In this document: positions 50,400 to 62,729 of the stretch, piece after piece | How positions within the stretch are numbered: the first letter of the stretch is position 1 | Layout: each line of letters starts with the position of its first letter | Assembly (NCBI RefSeq): GCF_000002425.4 | Contig: NC_037257.1 | Coordinates: forward strand, 6,975,768-7,039,767 | Direction: 5' to 3' | DNA from: Physcomitrium patens | Lineage: Eukaryota; Streptophyta; Bryopsida; Funariales; Funariaceae | Length of the DNA stretch: 64,000 nucleotides | The notes under the pieces: generated by a model | Seen by the model: the letters and a program-made list of their open reading frames with translations, nothing else | The model's database searches: none | Told to the model about the DNA's origin: nothing | Made by a program: the position numbers and the translations under genes

Positions 50400-53300
50400 T
50401 TCAAACAATTTAAGTTGACTTTTTAGGATATGTCATTTCAAATGATGGCCTTATAATGGATCCTAAGAAAGTTTAAACTATCATAGATTAAAAGATTCTA
50501 AGAATAGTAAAAAAATATCCACTATTTTTTAGAATTTGTTAATTACTATGAATTTTTAATCAAGTACTTTTCTCAAGTTGTGGCTCCACTTATACGTTTG
50601 ATTTATAAAGACAAACTTGAGTACAATAAAGAAGCTAAAGTAACATTTCTATCTTTAAAAATAATTTTTATTTTTACACCAATCTTATATAGTATTGACT
50701 TTTTTAATATATTTTTTATGGAAGTAAATGTATTGAACTTTTTTTTAGGTGTAATATTGTCACAAATGGGAGAAAATAACAAATTTCACCATGTATCTTT
50801 TTATTCAAGAGTATTTCTAATAGTAGAAATCAACTATAATATCAATGATAAAGAGCTTCTTATAACTAAAAATTTATTTAAAGAATAGCACTATTATCTT
50901 CAAAGTGCTTCTAATTTATTGACTATTTATACAAATAAAAAGAACCTCTAATATTCTATGTTAGAACATCTTTTGAATTGTTGCCAAACTTATTGGAATA
51001 CTTTATTGTCAAGATTTGTATTTGATATCACTTATTGGCTACAAAAACAACAAGATTTATTTAATCCACTTTCTAAATATTATTTTATTGTAATACAACT
51101 AATAGGTAAAAACAAAAATAAAAAATTATATTATAGAAGATCTTATTTCAAATTCAATAGCAAACTACTTCAAAAAAATATACAATAGTCAAAAATTAGA
51201 TGTTGATACTTGTCAATGATTGTTTATGAACTTGAAAGAAAATTAAATCTCAAGACACAAAATTGTGTCTTTTTGATAAATCCAAAATTCTTTCATTGAT
51301 TGCACAATGAGATTTGTGAGCAAACTAAAAAAAAATTATCAAGCATCAATTTTGAATGATTTGAGTTTGCATAACTTTATAAGAGCTTTGCAAAATCATG
51401 GTTGTTTTGGAGTACCTCTTGTTTTGTGAAATAAAAAGAATTTATATTTTAAAACATCTTATGAGATATGTTGTAGATCTATCAATAAAAAATTATATAT
51501 TTTTTAATATAATTGTATTCAGTGTATATTATAAATTTATATTTGACCTAATGGTTAAATTAAAGGATATTAAAATTTATCTGGATTAAGATCCCAAAAA
51601 TTTTAGTTTAAAAGTTAAGTGAGAATTTTTAAGGTTTGCAATAATTTCCTAATTAGATTAAGATATAATTTAGCACACAAGGTACAAACTTAATTATCAA
51701 CAATTATAAAAAATCAGAGTTTGGCATGTTAAAACTTCTTCAAATTTGTGGTTTTTGTTTCTTATTAAAAAATTGAGAGTTTTATAAAATTTAAATTAAG
51801 ATCAATAATTAAATTATCTTAATAAGATTTTGAATCTATTATGAAATTTGATTAAGATTTGATTATAATTATTTAGGATTTTTTTAGGATTTTATTAAAA
51901 TTTAATAAGATTCTTTTAGGATTTTGTTAGAATTTAGTTAGAGTTTAGGATTTAAAATTTGATTAAGTGATTGAGATTTGATTATGATTATTTTAAAATT
52001 TTATGAAGATTTGATTAGAAATTTCTTTGAATTTGATTAAAATTCAACAAAGATTTGATTAGAATTTGTTTAGGATTTGATTAAAATTCTTATATGATTT
52101 TATTAAATTCCTTTAGAGATTATTTATAATTTATTTAAAATTGATTAGGATATAATAAGATATATCTAGGATTTTTTAAAGATTGATAAGATCTACTTAA
52201 GATAATCGGAAGTTTATTTAGATTGTTTAAGATTGCAAAAAGATGTTTTTAACATCTTATGTATTGTATTGAATTAAAAATCAAACATGAAGGTAAATCT
52301 CAACCCTTCTACAAGTAAATATCTAGTGCATTCTTAGATTTTTTTTTACATAACACAACAATGCTCTTATCTTACATCAAAAAAAAGATATAACTTTTGA
52401 TCAATAACAAAATATTTTTTTGAAGTTAGAACAATTTCAACTATGAGCAATAAAATCAATGTTGATTATTGATTCAATTTTTTTTTTTTTTTTTTTTATC
52501 AAAACCAATCAATTTATTCTTTAAATTATTATATTTATAATATTCAAAATAATTCTTATAAATATTATTAAAATTTTAAGTTTGAAATTAAGAACAATCT
52601 ATTATATTTTTAAGAATACTTATATTTTCTAAAAGATAAAGCATGATTATATATTCTTCAAGTTTGTCACAACTTTCTAATTGCAAGACATTTTTGATAT
52701 AGCAAGACTTTAGAATTTTTCTCAAAAGAGTTATGGCAGCCTCAAATGAGGAAGGCACTCAATGACTTTGTATAATCATGTGAATCTATTTAAAATCAAA
52801 AAAGTCTTCATTATTAATCTTAGTGACTTTTCCAACCACTACTTATTCCAAATCAATAATGGTCTTCTATTTCAACAATTTTTTATCACAAATCTTCTAG
52901 TCTTAAGTTTTTATTATTCTATATTTGTGATAGTAGATTTTTTTATTAAGATAGAATTTATTTTTTATATACAAAACTATCAAAAATAAAAAAATAAAAA
53001 AATAAAAAATAAAATTAATTGACAATATTTATTGCTATCATGGATTGCCAAACGATATTATATTAAATAAATAGATTCAATTTGTATAAAGATTTTAGAA
53101 AATTCTTTTGAATATACTAAAGGTAGATATAAAACTATCTTTGGCTTTTATTATCAAGCAATATCTAAAATAATCTATCAACTACTATTATAATCATTGG
53201 ATAAGTCTTTATTATTAGCAAAGCTTACTTATAATATTAAAATATATATTTTTATTTAATAATTATTATTTTATATTGATTATGATTATTATCTATAATT

Positions 53301-53870
53301 TAATATTTTTATATTCCAAAAAGTTTATAATTCTATAATATTATATTTAAAAAACTATTTATTGAATTTATATGTGACTATAAAAGCACAATGAAAATAA
53401 ATTCAAGAAAAAAATAATAATCAATGCAAATGCAAAAACAACCTCAATTATACATTGGCAACAAAGTATGATTACTTTTTCATAATATTAAGACTATTTG
53501 TCATTGTGACAAGTCAGATTTTAATAGACTTGGACCATTTCTTATTTATGAATAAATCAATCCAATTGCATGTTGATTATATCTATTAGAATCTATAAAG
53601 ATCTATTTTATGTTCTATATATCTCTTCCTAAGTTATACAAGACTAAATATATTGAGGAGAAAACAAATGCCACCTCTTTCTATAGAAATGAACAACAAT
53701 AAAGAATTCAAAAAAGAAAAAGTCTTACATTTAAGGTAGCAACAAAATAGGTTGAAATATCTTGTGCAATGACACAAATATAAAATTAATAAATGCACAT
53801 AGGAGCCATTCAAGAATCTTTCAAATAGAACAAAGAAAGATAATATTTTTTTTATCAATAATATCAATCA
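50400..53870 (+). mobile_element. Ty3/Gypsy chromovirus fossil 2, interrupted by a nested repeat
   Basis: Recognisable from the late reverse transcriptase (about 50410) through RNase H (about 50560-50900), the spacer before integrase, integrase (about 52600-53250) and a post-integrase region (about 53440-53640). A chromodomain-like tail lies at about 53710-53850; it keeps the aromatic/Trp-Glu-Pro pattern of the domain and marks the element as a chromovirus. The same domains occur in fossil 1 at 35800-37040 and align in order. The copy is broken in many places, very AT-rich and old. A block of about 1.3 kb with no counterpart in fossil 1 interrupts it (see nested repeat). Confidence 0.75.
51190..52340 (-). 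repeat. Dispersed repeat, copy B, inverted and nested in chromovirus fossil 2
   Basis: Read on the minus strand it has the same order as copies A and C: the degenerate CCTAA-type array (51790-52230 on the plus strand, seen as AGGATTTGATT-like units), then the body. The body includes gctttgcaaaatcatggttg (51385-51404), the counterpart of 30911-30929 in copy A. It interrupts the Gypsy fossil between RNase H and integrase; the unmatched block may extend left to about 51070. The insertion is therefore younger than the host element. Confidence 0.55.
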
Positions 53871-53934
53871 AAATCAAAATAGAGAATGAAGTAATTATAT
53901 GATGTAAAATTAACCAAGTTCAATGAAGATTGTA

Positions 53935-54011
53935 TTTTATCTATCTTTGTTTGTGACCATTTTATCTATCTTTATTTGTGAACTATTTTATCTATCTTTT
54001 TTTGTGATCTA
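53935..54011 (+). repeat. Three tandem ~26-bp repeats
   Basis: Units at 53935-53959, 53960-53985 and 53986-54011 share TTTTATCTATCTTT then TTTGTGA, with few differences. They lie between the chromodomain-like tail of fossil 2 and the LTR-like block to the right, where such elements often have short tandem repeats before the 3' LTR. Confidence 0.75.
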
Positions 54012-54099
54012 TTTTTTATTAAATTATAAAATAAAGCATTGAAATTTTCATAGTCTTTAAGTCAATTTAATAGAGATGAAGACCCTAAAGAACAACATG

Positions 54100-55095
54100 T
54101 TCTTACAATAAATGACAAGATACAATATATTTGTTATCATGATTTTAGAAGAGATTCTTGATATTTGGTGATATTATTAGAGATAAGAACCACTCTTAAT
54201 AGTATTTTAAAATGTTTTGCTAGAAAATAATTATGAAAGCTTTAATAATGATCAAATAATAAGATGGACTTCCTGCTTTAGGGAAGAATACTATCAATAG
54301 TTGAAAGAACCTATCAACTACCTGCAATAAAAACAAAGATTAGAATATATAGCAAATATAATTTGTTATATTATAGACTTCCTCAATATGTCATCACCTC
54401 TCCTTTTAGAACTTGTTCTTAGACAAGAGGATAATAACACATACTTAATCAACACTAGTAATTACTTAGATAAGAGGAATTAGGTAGAAATAAGTAAATA
54501 TATTAAAATCTTATAAAAAAACTTAATAGATACAAATTGACTTTGTACATGTCTTTAGGCAATTGATAGGTTGAAAGTTTGACTAAGAAGTTGATCACAT
54601 GTTGGATATATTGATCACTTGTAATATAAGTTGGTCATCTCATGTATATATAAGAAACTTAAATTATAAATTGGAGATATGTCAAGGATCTTATAGAACA
54701 TTTCTACTTAGTTCCTTATTAGATAGTATATATAGAGACAAGAGTGAGGCCTTCTTTAGTCTTATCCGCTCTTTTTTTGTTTCTTTTAGTATATAGTTTT
54801 AAGAATCTCTAATTTTTTAATCTTTGATAATATTTATTCTAATTTCTTTCTAAATATATATACTTTCTTATTTTATATTTTATCATATCTTTTTTATATA
54901 CCTTTTACTTTATTATTTACATTCTTTGAATTATTATCTTTGATACCAAATATATATTAAGCATAATTATGTACATAGAATCAGAATTAAGATCTTTCAG
55001 AGTAGTTAAAAAATTTCTTATTTTACAATAATATCTTGTTGCTTCCTTTAAGCTTTTCTTATTTTTTGATATATCAAAATAAAGATATTTGGATT
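54100..55095 (+). repeat. LTR-like block right of chromovirus fossil 2
   Basis: Shares long stretches with 32940-33440 (same orientation) and 32165-32790 (inverted). Its position after the chromodomain-like tail fits a 3' LTR. However, just after it (about 55100-55118) a TTGGTAT-containing string looks like a decayed primer-binding site, which would fit a 5' LTR. It may serve as both in a tandem or rearranged arrangement. Edges are approximate. Confidence 0.5.
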
Positions 55096-55840
55096 GGTAT
55101 TATAAGTGGTAAGCAAGTTCTTAAGTAATGATAAGAATATATTTTGATATTGTTTTGATGGATTTGAAATAGAATATATTTTATTAAATTTTAGTAAAGT
55201 ATTTGTACTAAATTTAGATATATTTTTATGATTTTTTACTTTATTTTAGTAAAAGGAAAAAAACCTTCAATACAATGATTTATTTCTAATCAAAATTTAT
55301 ATCAAATAGATAAGTGTATATAATTATTAAAATATATATATATTGTTAATTTTTAAGTTGTCAAATTTAATTTGATCATTCATTTGATTATTAAATTCAT
55401 AAAAATTTAAAACCATAGCTTTACACATTTTAATTTTTTGAACTCTTATCTAAAATGTGATTCAATATGGTTGCAATTTGAGATGCAATAAGGTGAAATT
55501 CTTCTAAAAAATCTTTGAATGAAATCAAAATTGGAATTTTAAAAGATCAAAAATAAAATTTTGCATCAAGATTCTATATATCATGCGGTTTGTAATTTAA
55601 ATCTTTAGCTTGAAGCGTACAAAATTCAAGAGAAGATTTATAAGAAATTTAGATTTATACTTAAGGCATTGTTGTAATATAAGAATTAAGCTTGAAAATA
55701 GATATAAAAACCAAATATAAAAGAATTCTAATTAATCTTAAAGTTCTTCTTGTGATTCAAAAACTATGTGAGGTATTTGAAAATACTTGTCTTAATAATC
55801 TTAATTCTTGAAGAATCTTAATTCTTGAAGAATCTCAATT
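55096..55840. other. AT-rich DNA between LTR-like block and repeat copy C
   Basis: Begins with the TTGGTAT string noted for the block to the left. No domain is recognised. It could be a decayed gag leader, but I cannot support that. Confidence 0.4.
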
Positions 55841-55849
55841 CAATTAATT

Positions 55850-56944
55850 GTAATTTCTAACAATTCTAATTTTTAATTCAATGCAATTATAAATAAGAAA
55901 CATTGAGTTTTAAATAAGTCCTAAAAATATCCTAAATATACTCTATTAGTCCTAAGAAAATCTTAGATATATCTTGTTAAACCTTAATCAAAATCCAAAG
56001 AATCTTTAAGTAATTCCTATGTAATCTCAAATAAATTCTAAAATAATCCTATCAAATACACACAAAGTCTTAAGTAAGAAATAATTAAAGATTAATAAAA
56101 TCTAATTAATTCCTAATCAAATTTTAAAAAAACAAAACTTGATAAATTTTTAATTAATTCCAAAGAAAAACTAAGCAAATTCCTTTGAAAAATCCTAAGT
56201 ATATTTTAACTAATTTTAATCAATTTCTAAAAAAACCTGAACAAAATCCTATTTAAAATATTTAAAAAAATCTTAACCTAATTTCTAAAATAATTAACCA
56301 AATCTTAATCAAATTCTAATTAACTCTTAATAGATTCAAAAAAAAAAATCTTATAATTTTTTAATCAGTTGTTAATTTTACTTAAAACTTTATAAACCTT
56401 TCAACCTTCTATTTGATAATAACCTCAAAAAAATTAAAAATTAGACATATAGATTGAAAGAAAGTACAAACAAAATTGCTTTGACATTAAGAAGCTTCCT
56501 TCTCCAATCTTGATGTTGGATTCTAAGTGCCACAATATCCTTATTCCACCATTAATTTGATTCCAAACTTTGTGTAGATATTAAAATTTATATTAGCTAT
56601 TAGTCAACTAAATTTTAACTCAATTTTAAATGCAAATTTTTGAAATACTTTAAAATCCTTATTGATATTCAAACTACCAACTATTAATATTCCAACCTAC
56701 TTAAATTTCAAAAAGTTTGAATCTAACTATATTACTAAGTTCAAATTTGCATCAAAAACTTAATACAAATAAGTGCACAAATCTACCAAATTTCATCCAT
56801 AGATCTAATACAAAATTCACAAAATTATCTAAAATATAAAATTTTATTTTATTTCTCAAAAAAAATTCACTCAAACAAAATCTTGACTTTACATAGCTCC
56901 TACAAATTGAATTTGCTCAAAATTAACATAAGTAGAATCTTTGT

Positions 56945-56979
<35 letters not shown>

Positions 56980-57240
56980 CCAATTCCAAGTTTTAATTGA
57001 CAATAGAACCTTGCATTTGATGCGGACACTTTTTTTTAGCCTTTGAATATGGTTTCAACCTTGATTCACAAATGGTCTTTTTTGGATATCAGCTAAAATA
57101 TTTTTATTGGTAATTTTTTCCAAAATTTATCATTTCTTTTACTTAAAGATGTATAAGATAATTTTTTGTCTTATCTATTGTCTTTCTTTATTTATGAACC
57201 TACAAAGCAAGTAGAAGCACTTTTCAACAAAAGAATAGGA
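55850..57240 (+). repeat. Dispersed repeat, copy C
   Basis: Degenerate TCCTAA/TCTTAA-type array at about 55900-56340, then a body that follows copy A in order: the CTTCCTTCTxCAA box at 56509 versus 30539, the CAAATTTCATCxAT box at 56788 versus 30821, and the ACAAATT box at 56913 versus 30936. Same orientation as copy A, 26 kb away. A poly-T run interrupts it. Confidence 0.6.
56950..56979. repeat. poly-T run (about 30 T)
   Basis: T homopolymer inside repeat copy C; absent from the matching place in copy A. Confidence 0.85.
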
Positions 57241-59199
57241 TCTATATTAAATTTTTTACTACCTCTTATTTTTTATGAGTGATTTCTAAAGGAAATTTTT
57301 ATTGAGTCTTCATTAAGGCACTTTTGCCCAATAGTTGCATTACAACAAAGTAATGTAAACTCTTGTAAAGAAGTCTTTGAATAAACATATTTGCAATCCA
57401 AGTTTTATTTTTGGGGTGAGATAGTTCTTCTTAGTAGAGTCTCAAGTCCTTTCTTTTAAGCTGTAAGACCAATATTGTTTGCTTTACCATCCACAAAGCA
57501 AGCTATAATTGTATCTTGATGGAGTTTAGCTACTGTTTTTTTAATGAGTTATTAAACAATAAAATTTTCATGTGGTTATGTCCTTAAAAGCAAGTAAGCA
57601 TAACTTTGAAAAAATCCTAATAGTAAAGATTCACTTGGAGTTTGACAAATCAAATGCAGTTGGTCATTTTGGTAGTATAGGTCATAAGGTGTTAGAATCT
57701 CCCCCTCTTCATTAAGATCTGTTGGGAGGTTGAAATTAGAAGCAGCTACAGCAGTACAAATATTGATTCATTTTCTATTTACAGGTTTTGTTAATGTCTA
57801 GATTTGCATTAAATTAACATATGGTAATAAGAAGTATTATAATGTAATATAAAAGTTACATTTAATCTTCTATGATCTACAATCATTAATCAAATAAGCA
57901 TAAGCTTGTACAAAAAGCAAATGTTTTTGAAGACTATATTATGGCACAATGTATTTTCTTCTAAACATACAGTTGTATACTCTACTTTAACCAAAAGACA
58001 TTGTCATTTGATGCATTGAATCTTAGAAAGAGGTTTACAGAAGACTAAAACATACTTAAAAATTAAATTTAAGTAAAAGTATAATTAATAATTCTAAGGT
58101 GATAACATTTAATAATGGTTTTTAAATTAGCTACAACATTAAGCATGCAACACTTACAAAAAAACTTTATGCCGAATATGCCACAAATAACTTTGATCTG
58201 TATTTTATTTTTTTTAAATCCAAAAAAAATTGTCTATTGATCTAAAATAAGATTTTTATTAAATGTTTTTCACTTTCAAATTATATAGTAAATTATATAT
58301 ATATATATATATATATATTTTAAAATCAATTGATTAACTTGTGATGATATCTTTTTTTTCAAAATGTACTCTACTCAAATTTACATATGAGTGGTAAATT
58401 AAACCTAATTAATTATTTTAAAAAATAGTATTAGTTAGTCAATCTAGAAAATTTATTGAACCTTCAATAGCAAGATTCTGAGACAAGGTGTTAATTGTAC
58501 CAGAATACTTCTTTGTTTCCAGTACATCAAAAAAAATACTTTAAGCCTGGTATTGATTTTTCTTCTAATATTTTTGTTTACATTTTTTCTTCTAATTTAA
58601 AAAGACAACATGAAAGAAAGAAAATAGAAAAATGATATAATATCCTAATAGATAGGTTTATTATAGATATTTTAATATTAAAAACACAAGAGAGTAGTGA
58701 TAGTATTTTACTAATAAAATGCGATAGAATGCAAAATATTTTGTCGTAAAATTTAAGAAAAGTCCAAAGAAAACGATCTTGTTCTGACTCAAAATAGGAA
58801 TGCAATTTTTATGTCAATGTTCTTGACAATGGGTTTTTCAAGTATGATAATACCTGCTAGGGCAACTTTTTGAGAAGTAACAACAATTACTTCATGTATG
58901 AATAATCCTCTCAAGTATTAGGATTGGATATACCCCATTTTCGTATGTACCCTGTTTGATACCAATAAATTAAAAGAAATAATCGTTCAGTTTCCAATTC
59001 ATATTCCTTTATACACTTGAAACAAAGTATAACCGACTTTTTAACAATATAGGTTTCTTTCATAATAAATCATTAGATCAGACAATTAAATGTTAAATTT
59101 TAGTTTAAGAAGTGAATTTTATACTTTGTGAGTGTAATAGCTGACGGATATAATTATGAAACTGAGTAAGCATTGTGCGCACCGGGGTGATTAGCTCAA
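57241..59199. other. intergenic spacer
   Basis: AT-rich with somewhat less extreme composition at 57400-57750. A (TA)n run lies at about 58294-58318. No gene supported. Confidence 0.55.
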
Positions 59200-59795
59200 T
59201 TAAATAATTAACAGGACATAAAGCAGTTGGATTATGATTGCCGAACAATGTAAGCGTTCATTAACCACTTTTCCATTCTTCGTTGGCGGGATAATTTAAT
59301 ATAATGGTGTGTGCTCTATGTTGCTTGTCAGATTCCCACCTTGCAAGCTTATGAAAACTGTCGTATCAGTGTATGTAATATTGTAGTGCTGTAGCTTGCC
59401 ATGACATGTATTCCTCGTAAGAGGTAAAATGATATAGATATGTGTAGGTAGTAAAAACAACGCTATTGGGAATCGCAGTTACATGCACTCATAATCGCAG
59501 TTACATGCACTCTTTAAAGTTTTTACAGAGGTCATGATCATTTTACAGCCGGTACGACGTTTTGAAGAAACATATCGCTCGAGGTGAAATCTGAAAGTAC
59601 TTCACATTTTAAGACACCAACCCTCACGAAACAGCAGAAAGAAGAATGATAGAACAGAGACGAATCGTGGCTCCTTACTGTTCAAAATTGATGGCTACAG
59701 AAGAATGGATGCCAGTACATTCGGTCATTCACCCCAAAACAAACAAGCAACTGCCGTGGAGAATAAAGATCAATTGCCAAGCTTTCCAAAGACTG
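59200..59795 (-). other. probable 3' untranslated region of the desaturase gene
   Basis: Moderate composition downstream of the stop codon. It contains a 20-base direct repeat (listed separately). The polyadenylation site was not located. Confidence 0.5.
59471..59512. repeat. 20-bp direct repeat, two copies
   Basis: aatcgcagttacatgcactc occurs at 59471-59490 and, identically, at 59493-59512, two bases apart. A recent local duplication in the desaturase 3' flank. Confidence 0.9.
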
Positions 59796-62729
59796 TTAAC
59801 TGGTGGTAGCATGCTGCTCTGCCGCAGCCTCCGCGACTTCCTTCAATGCTTTCAAAACCTTGCAAGTGCCGGTAGCAATAGATACGTCTTCGTACACCAG
59901 ACCGTGTTTCTTACAGAACACCTCCACTCTAGGTGCTATTTTGTTTAAATTATGCCTGGGCATTGTTGGGAAAAGATGATGCTCTATTTGCCTGTTAAGG
60001 CCACCAGTGAACCAGTCGTTGAATATGTTTCCTTTGATATCCCGTGTGGATACGATCTGGCACAGCCGAGCACACAATGCTTACGATACAATCTGTGAGA
60101 ACATTCTCCACGAAATTCGTGCTGATCACACTTCCTGATGGATGGTTCCAAATAGAAGCAGCACTTATTTTAAAGAAAGTATTTGGAGGTGACTATCGTA
60201 TCTCTATCTCAAAGGGCCCACCGAGTACGCGTCGATCACATTCAGGGGAAGATATTGATTCTAATAATACAGGTAAATTCAACGACACAGAATAATCAGA
60301 TGTGACTCACCTGTGCACTCACGAATTCTTTAGACGAATTATAAACCTCCATCCCATTGTGGCTAAGTACAAATACAAAGCCCAGCAGCATGCCGGACAT
60401 GAGCTCAGTCACCGCCATCCATACTAATGGCTTCCAACCAGGGAGAAGATAGCACGCTGTCCCGACGAACCAAAAGTAGTGAAACAGAACAGTTCCCTTC
60501 TCCAACAACCTGTCGACAGGTGAGAGCACTGCTGTAGAGGTATATCTCCAGCTCCAAAAGAGCCAACTACCACGGGCGAAAAATAACAGACCCATGAAGA
60601 ACAGATGCTGGTATTGGAGGATTCGCAAGAATGTCTTATTCTCAACTGTGGCCAGTATGTCCTTGCTCCAGGCAATGAGGGGGAGAGTATCAATATCTTC
60701 ATCAATTGGTTGGTAAGTCTGATCGCATTCATTTGGAGCAGCATGATGAAGGTTATGCTTCTCCTTCCACCACCCTGTACTAAACCCCAGAACGGCGTTG
60801 CCGATCACATACCCGACAACTTCATTAAGCCAGCGTGTCTCAAACACCTGCACATTATAGAACGTACAAGATCAGACATGTATTCAAACGACCTTCTGAA
60901 AGCACAGCTGTGTCGACAGCTTATAGAATGGCATTCAGTGAATACGGTTTTCGAACCTGATTGTGGAGAAAATCATGGGATAGCCATCCGCACTGTTGGA
61001 AACACAGAGCCATCATACAAGCTGAAGCCAAAACCGCTGAAATAGTCTTGCTCCAACATATTATTGCAATGCTCGCAGCAAAAATAGCAACATTCGTGAG
61101 CAGCTTCATAACATAGTACAATTTCGAACTTTTGAAAAGTTGCTCCCTCAGGAAAAGAGCTCTCATTTCTCGGAAATCTTTCAGCAGCTCTGGAGTCGGC
61201 TCCACCCTCTGTCATAGTATTGATGGATGTAGTGTCAAGAAAAGCTAACCTGACTACTTCATTCACTATTAAACCCGTGTACTAATCTACTGAATTGGAA
61301 AAGCAAGTTGGTACAAGAAATCTACAGGAGCAGTGAACCAATTCTTGAAGATTAAAACAATCCTAAAAATCGCAAAAAGTGAAATTACACTAGCGTGAGG
61401 GTCGTGGCTTGCCTCCACGTCACCAATGTAAAAGTCTTGAAGAATTTTCCATGTAGAAGCTGCATGAAAACTAGAGAAAACATCTGTGCCGTCTCGTCCA
61501 AAATAAGTACTAATAACTGATCCTCCGGGATGCTCGTCCGCAAAATTGGAAACATCATACACCTGTGATTAACACAATAACCTTAATTGAGGGCAGCAAT
61601 TTCCCCTCATCCACAAACAGATGCAACGGGGCGTAGCAATATCGCAAATCAGGATAACAGAGTCGGAATTACTCAACACATGCAACGCCGTTCATCATCA
61701 TGATTAGCTGTATAACCTTGGGGAGGAACTACTTTTAAGAAATATTACCTTGTTTTTTACAACAATCCAGCAATCGCTTGGCTTGTTGTGTACTGCTACT
61801 TCTGATAGGGGGTGTGTCGACTTCTTCCACTGAGATGACCTTCGTCTCGTGGGCTTCACGACTGATTCTGCGAGTGCCTCCGCAGTTCCCTGGGTACTCG
61901 AATTTCTCTGAACTTCAGCTGATATACATTGCACGGCAGCGCTTTCCGAAACACGCTTCTTACTCGTCAGGCGCTTCAAAGGTTGTATACTGTGTACGCT
62001 CCACGAACCAACAGTTGAAGACACATAACTGAAGAAGTCGCTGAAGAGAGACATACTGGCAATGTGCTCGACGTCGATGTTTTCTTCGAGAGAGCCTGAG
62101 TAGAACATCCGCACAGCGATTCAATACAACGGTGAAACCTCACACGAGCAAAGCACGAGGAGGTAAATCGGAAAAAATCAATCAAAATATCTGTGAAGGT
62201 CGTTGATCGCATTACTCATTGAAGGCAAGCAGATACTGCGTAAATTCCGGAGATTAGGAACACGTAAGTAGCGCAGCTCCTAGGCTAATACCATGAGATG
62301 AAACACCTTGTCGAAAAAGCGAAGCGAAAATCTTACTCGCGTTACCGGTACATTGTAAAGTTTGCATCCAACACAGTGTCACTTACAATGAAGGGGTTTC
62401 ACATCAGCAGATCTGAGCAAACTAGAAAACTTGACAAATCAGGTGAGTGTTTGACATGGAGGGGTAAAAGGCACATGCAAGTTGGTTTTGACTTCTGATA
62501 ATAGCCATTGCATTGGCCACACGGGTGTAAACAATCGAATCAGACTCAAGCTATACAAAACCGAAGTTTCTTCTGATGTCTCACATTCCCCGATAGGAAA
62601 AGCAAAAGCATTCTGATCAGGTGAGCGAAGGGGTGGGAGGAGGCAAGTTCTACAGGTCACACAAGAAAAGTGGATCTAAGAGGGCCATGAATGCATACCC
62701 TGCTGAAGTCCACCGCCCGCGAATACCAT
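59796..62729 (-). CDS. DES6: Delta-6 acyl-lipid desaturase (cytochrome b5 fusion front-end desaturase)
   Basis: Six exons on the minus strand: 62729-62699, 62095-61749, 61562-61413, 61208-60957, 60847-60311 and 60056-59796; 525 residues, the length of the known P. patens enzyme, whose sequence it matches from memory throughout. It inserts a cis double bond at carbon 6 of linoleic and alpha-linolenic acids in membrane lipids. This makes gamma-linolenic and stearidonic acids on the way to arachidonic and eicosapentaenoic acids. The enzyme is ER membrane-bound. Visible parts: an N-terminal extension of ~100 residues, a cytochrome b5 domain with HPGG (137-140), and three His boxes HDFLH (254-258), HNLHH (291-295) and QIEHH (462-466), with Gln replacing the first His as in front-end desaturases. 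Membrane helices lie between the boxes. Exon 1 holds only 10 codons plus one base and was placed from the known N-terminus [10 protein letters not shown]. The third intron (61412-61209) begins with GC instead of GT. Confidence 0.96.
61209..61412 (-). other. DES6: GC-AG intron in the desaturase gene
   Basis: The third coding intron, 204 bases, reads GAG|GCAAGCC at the donor and GACAG|AGGG at the acceptor. The reading frame and the known protein (GDVE then RVEPTPE) leave no GT donor that fits. GC donors are a known minor class in plants. Confidence 0.85.

Noticed and set aside
59184-59215. GTGATTAGCTCAATT resembles a tRNA A box.
   Set aside because: No B box, anticodon stem or acceptor stem pairing was found in the following 80 bases.
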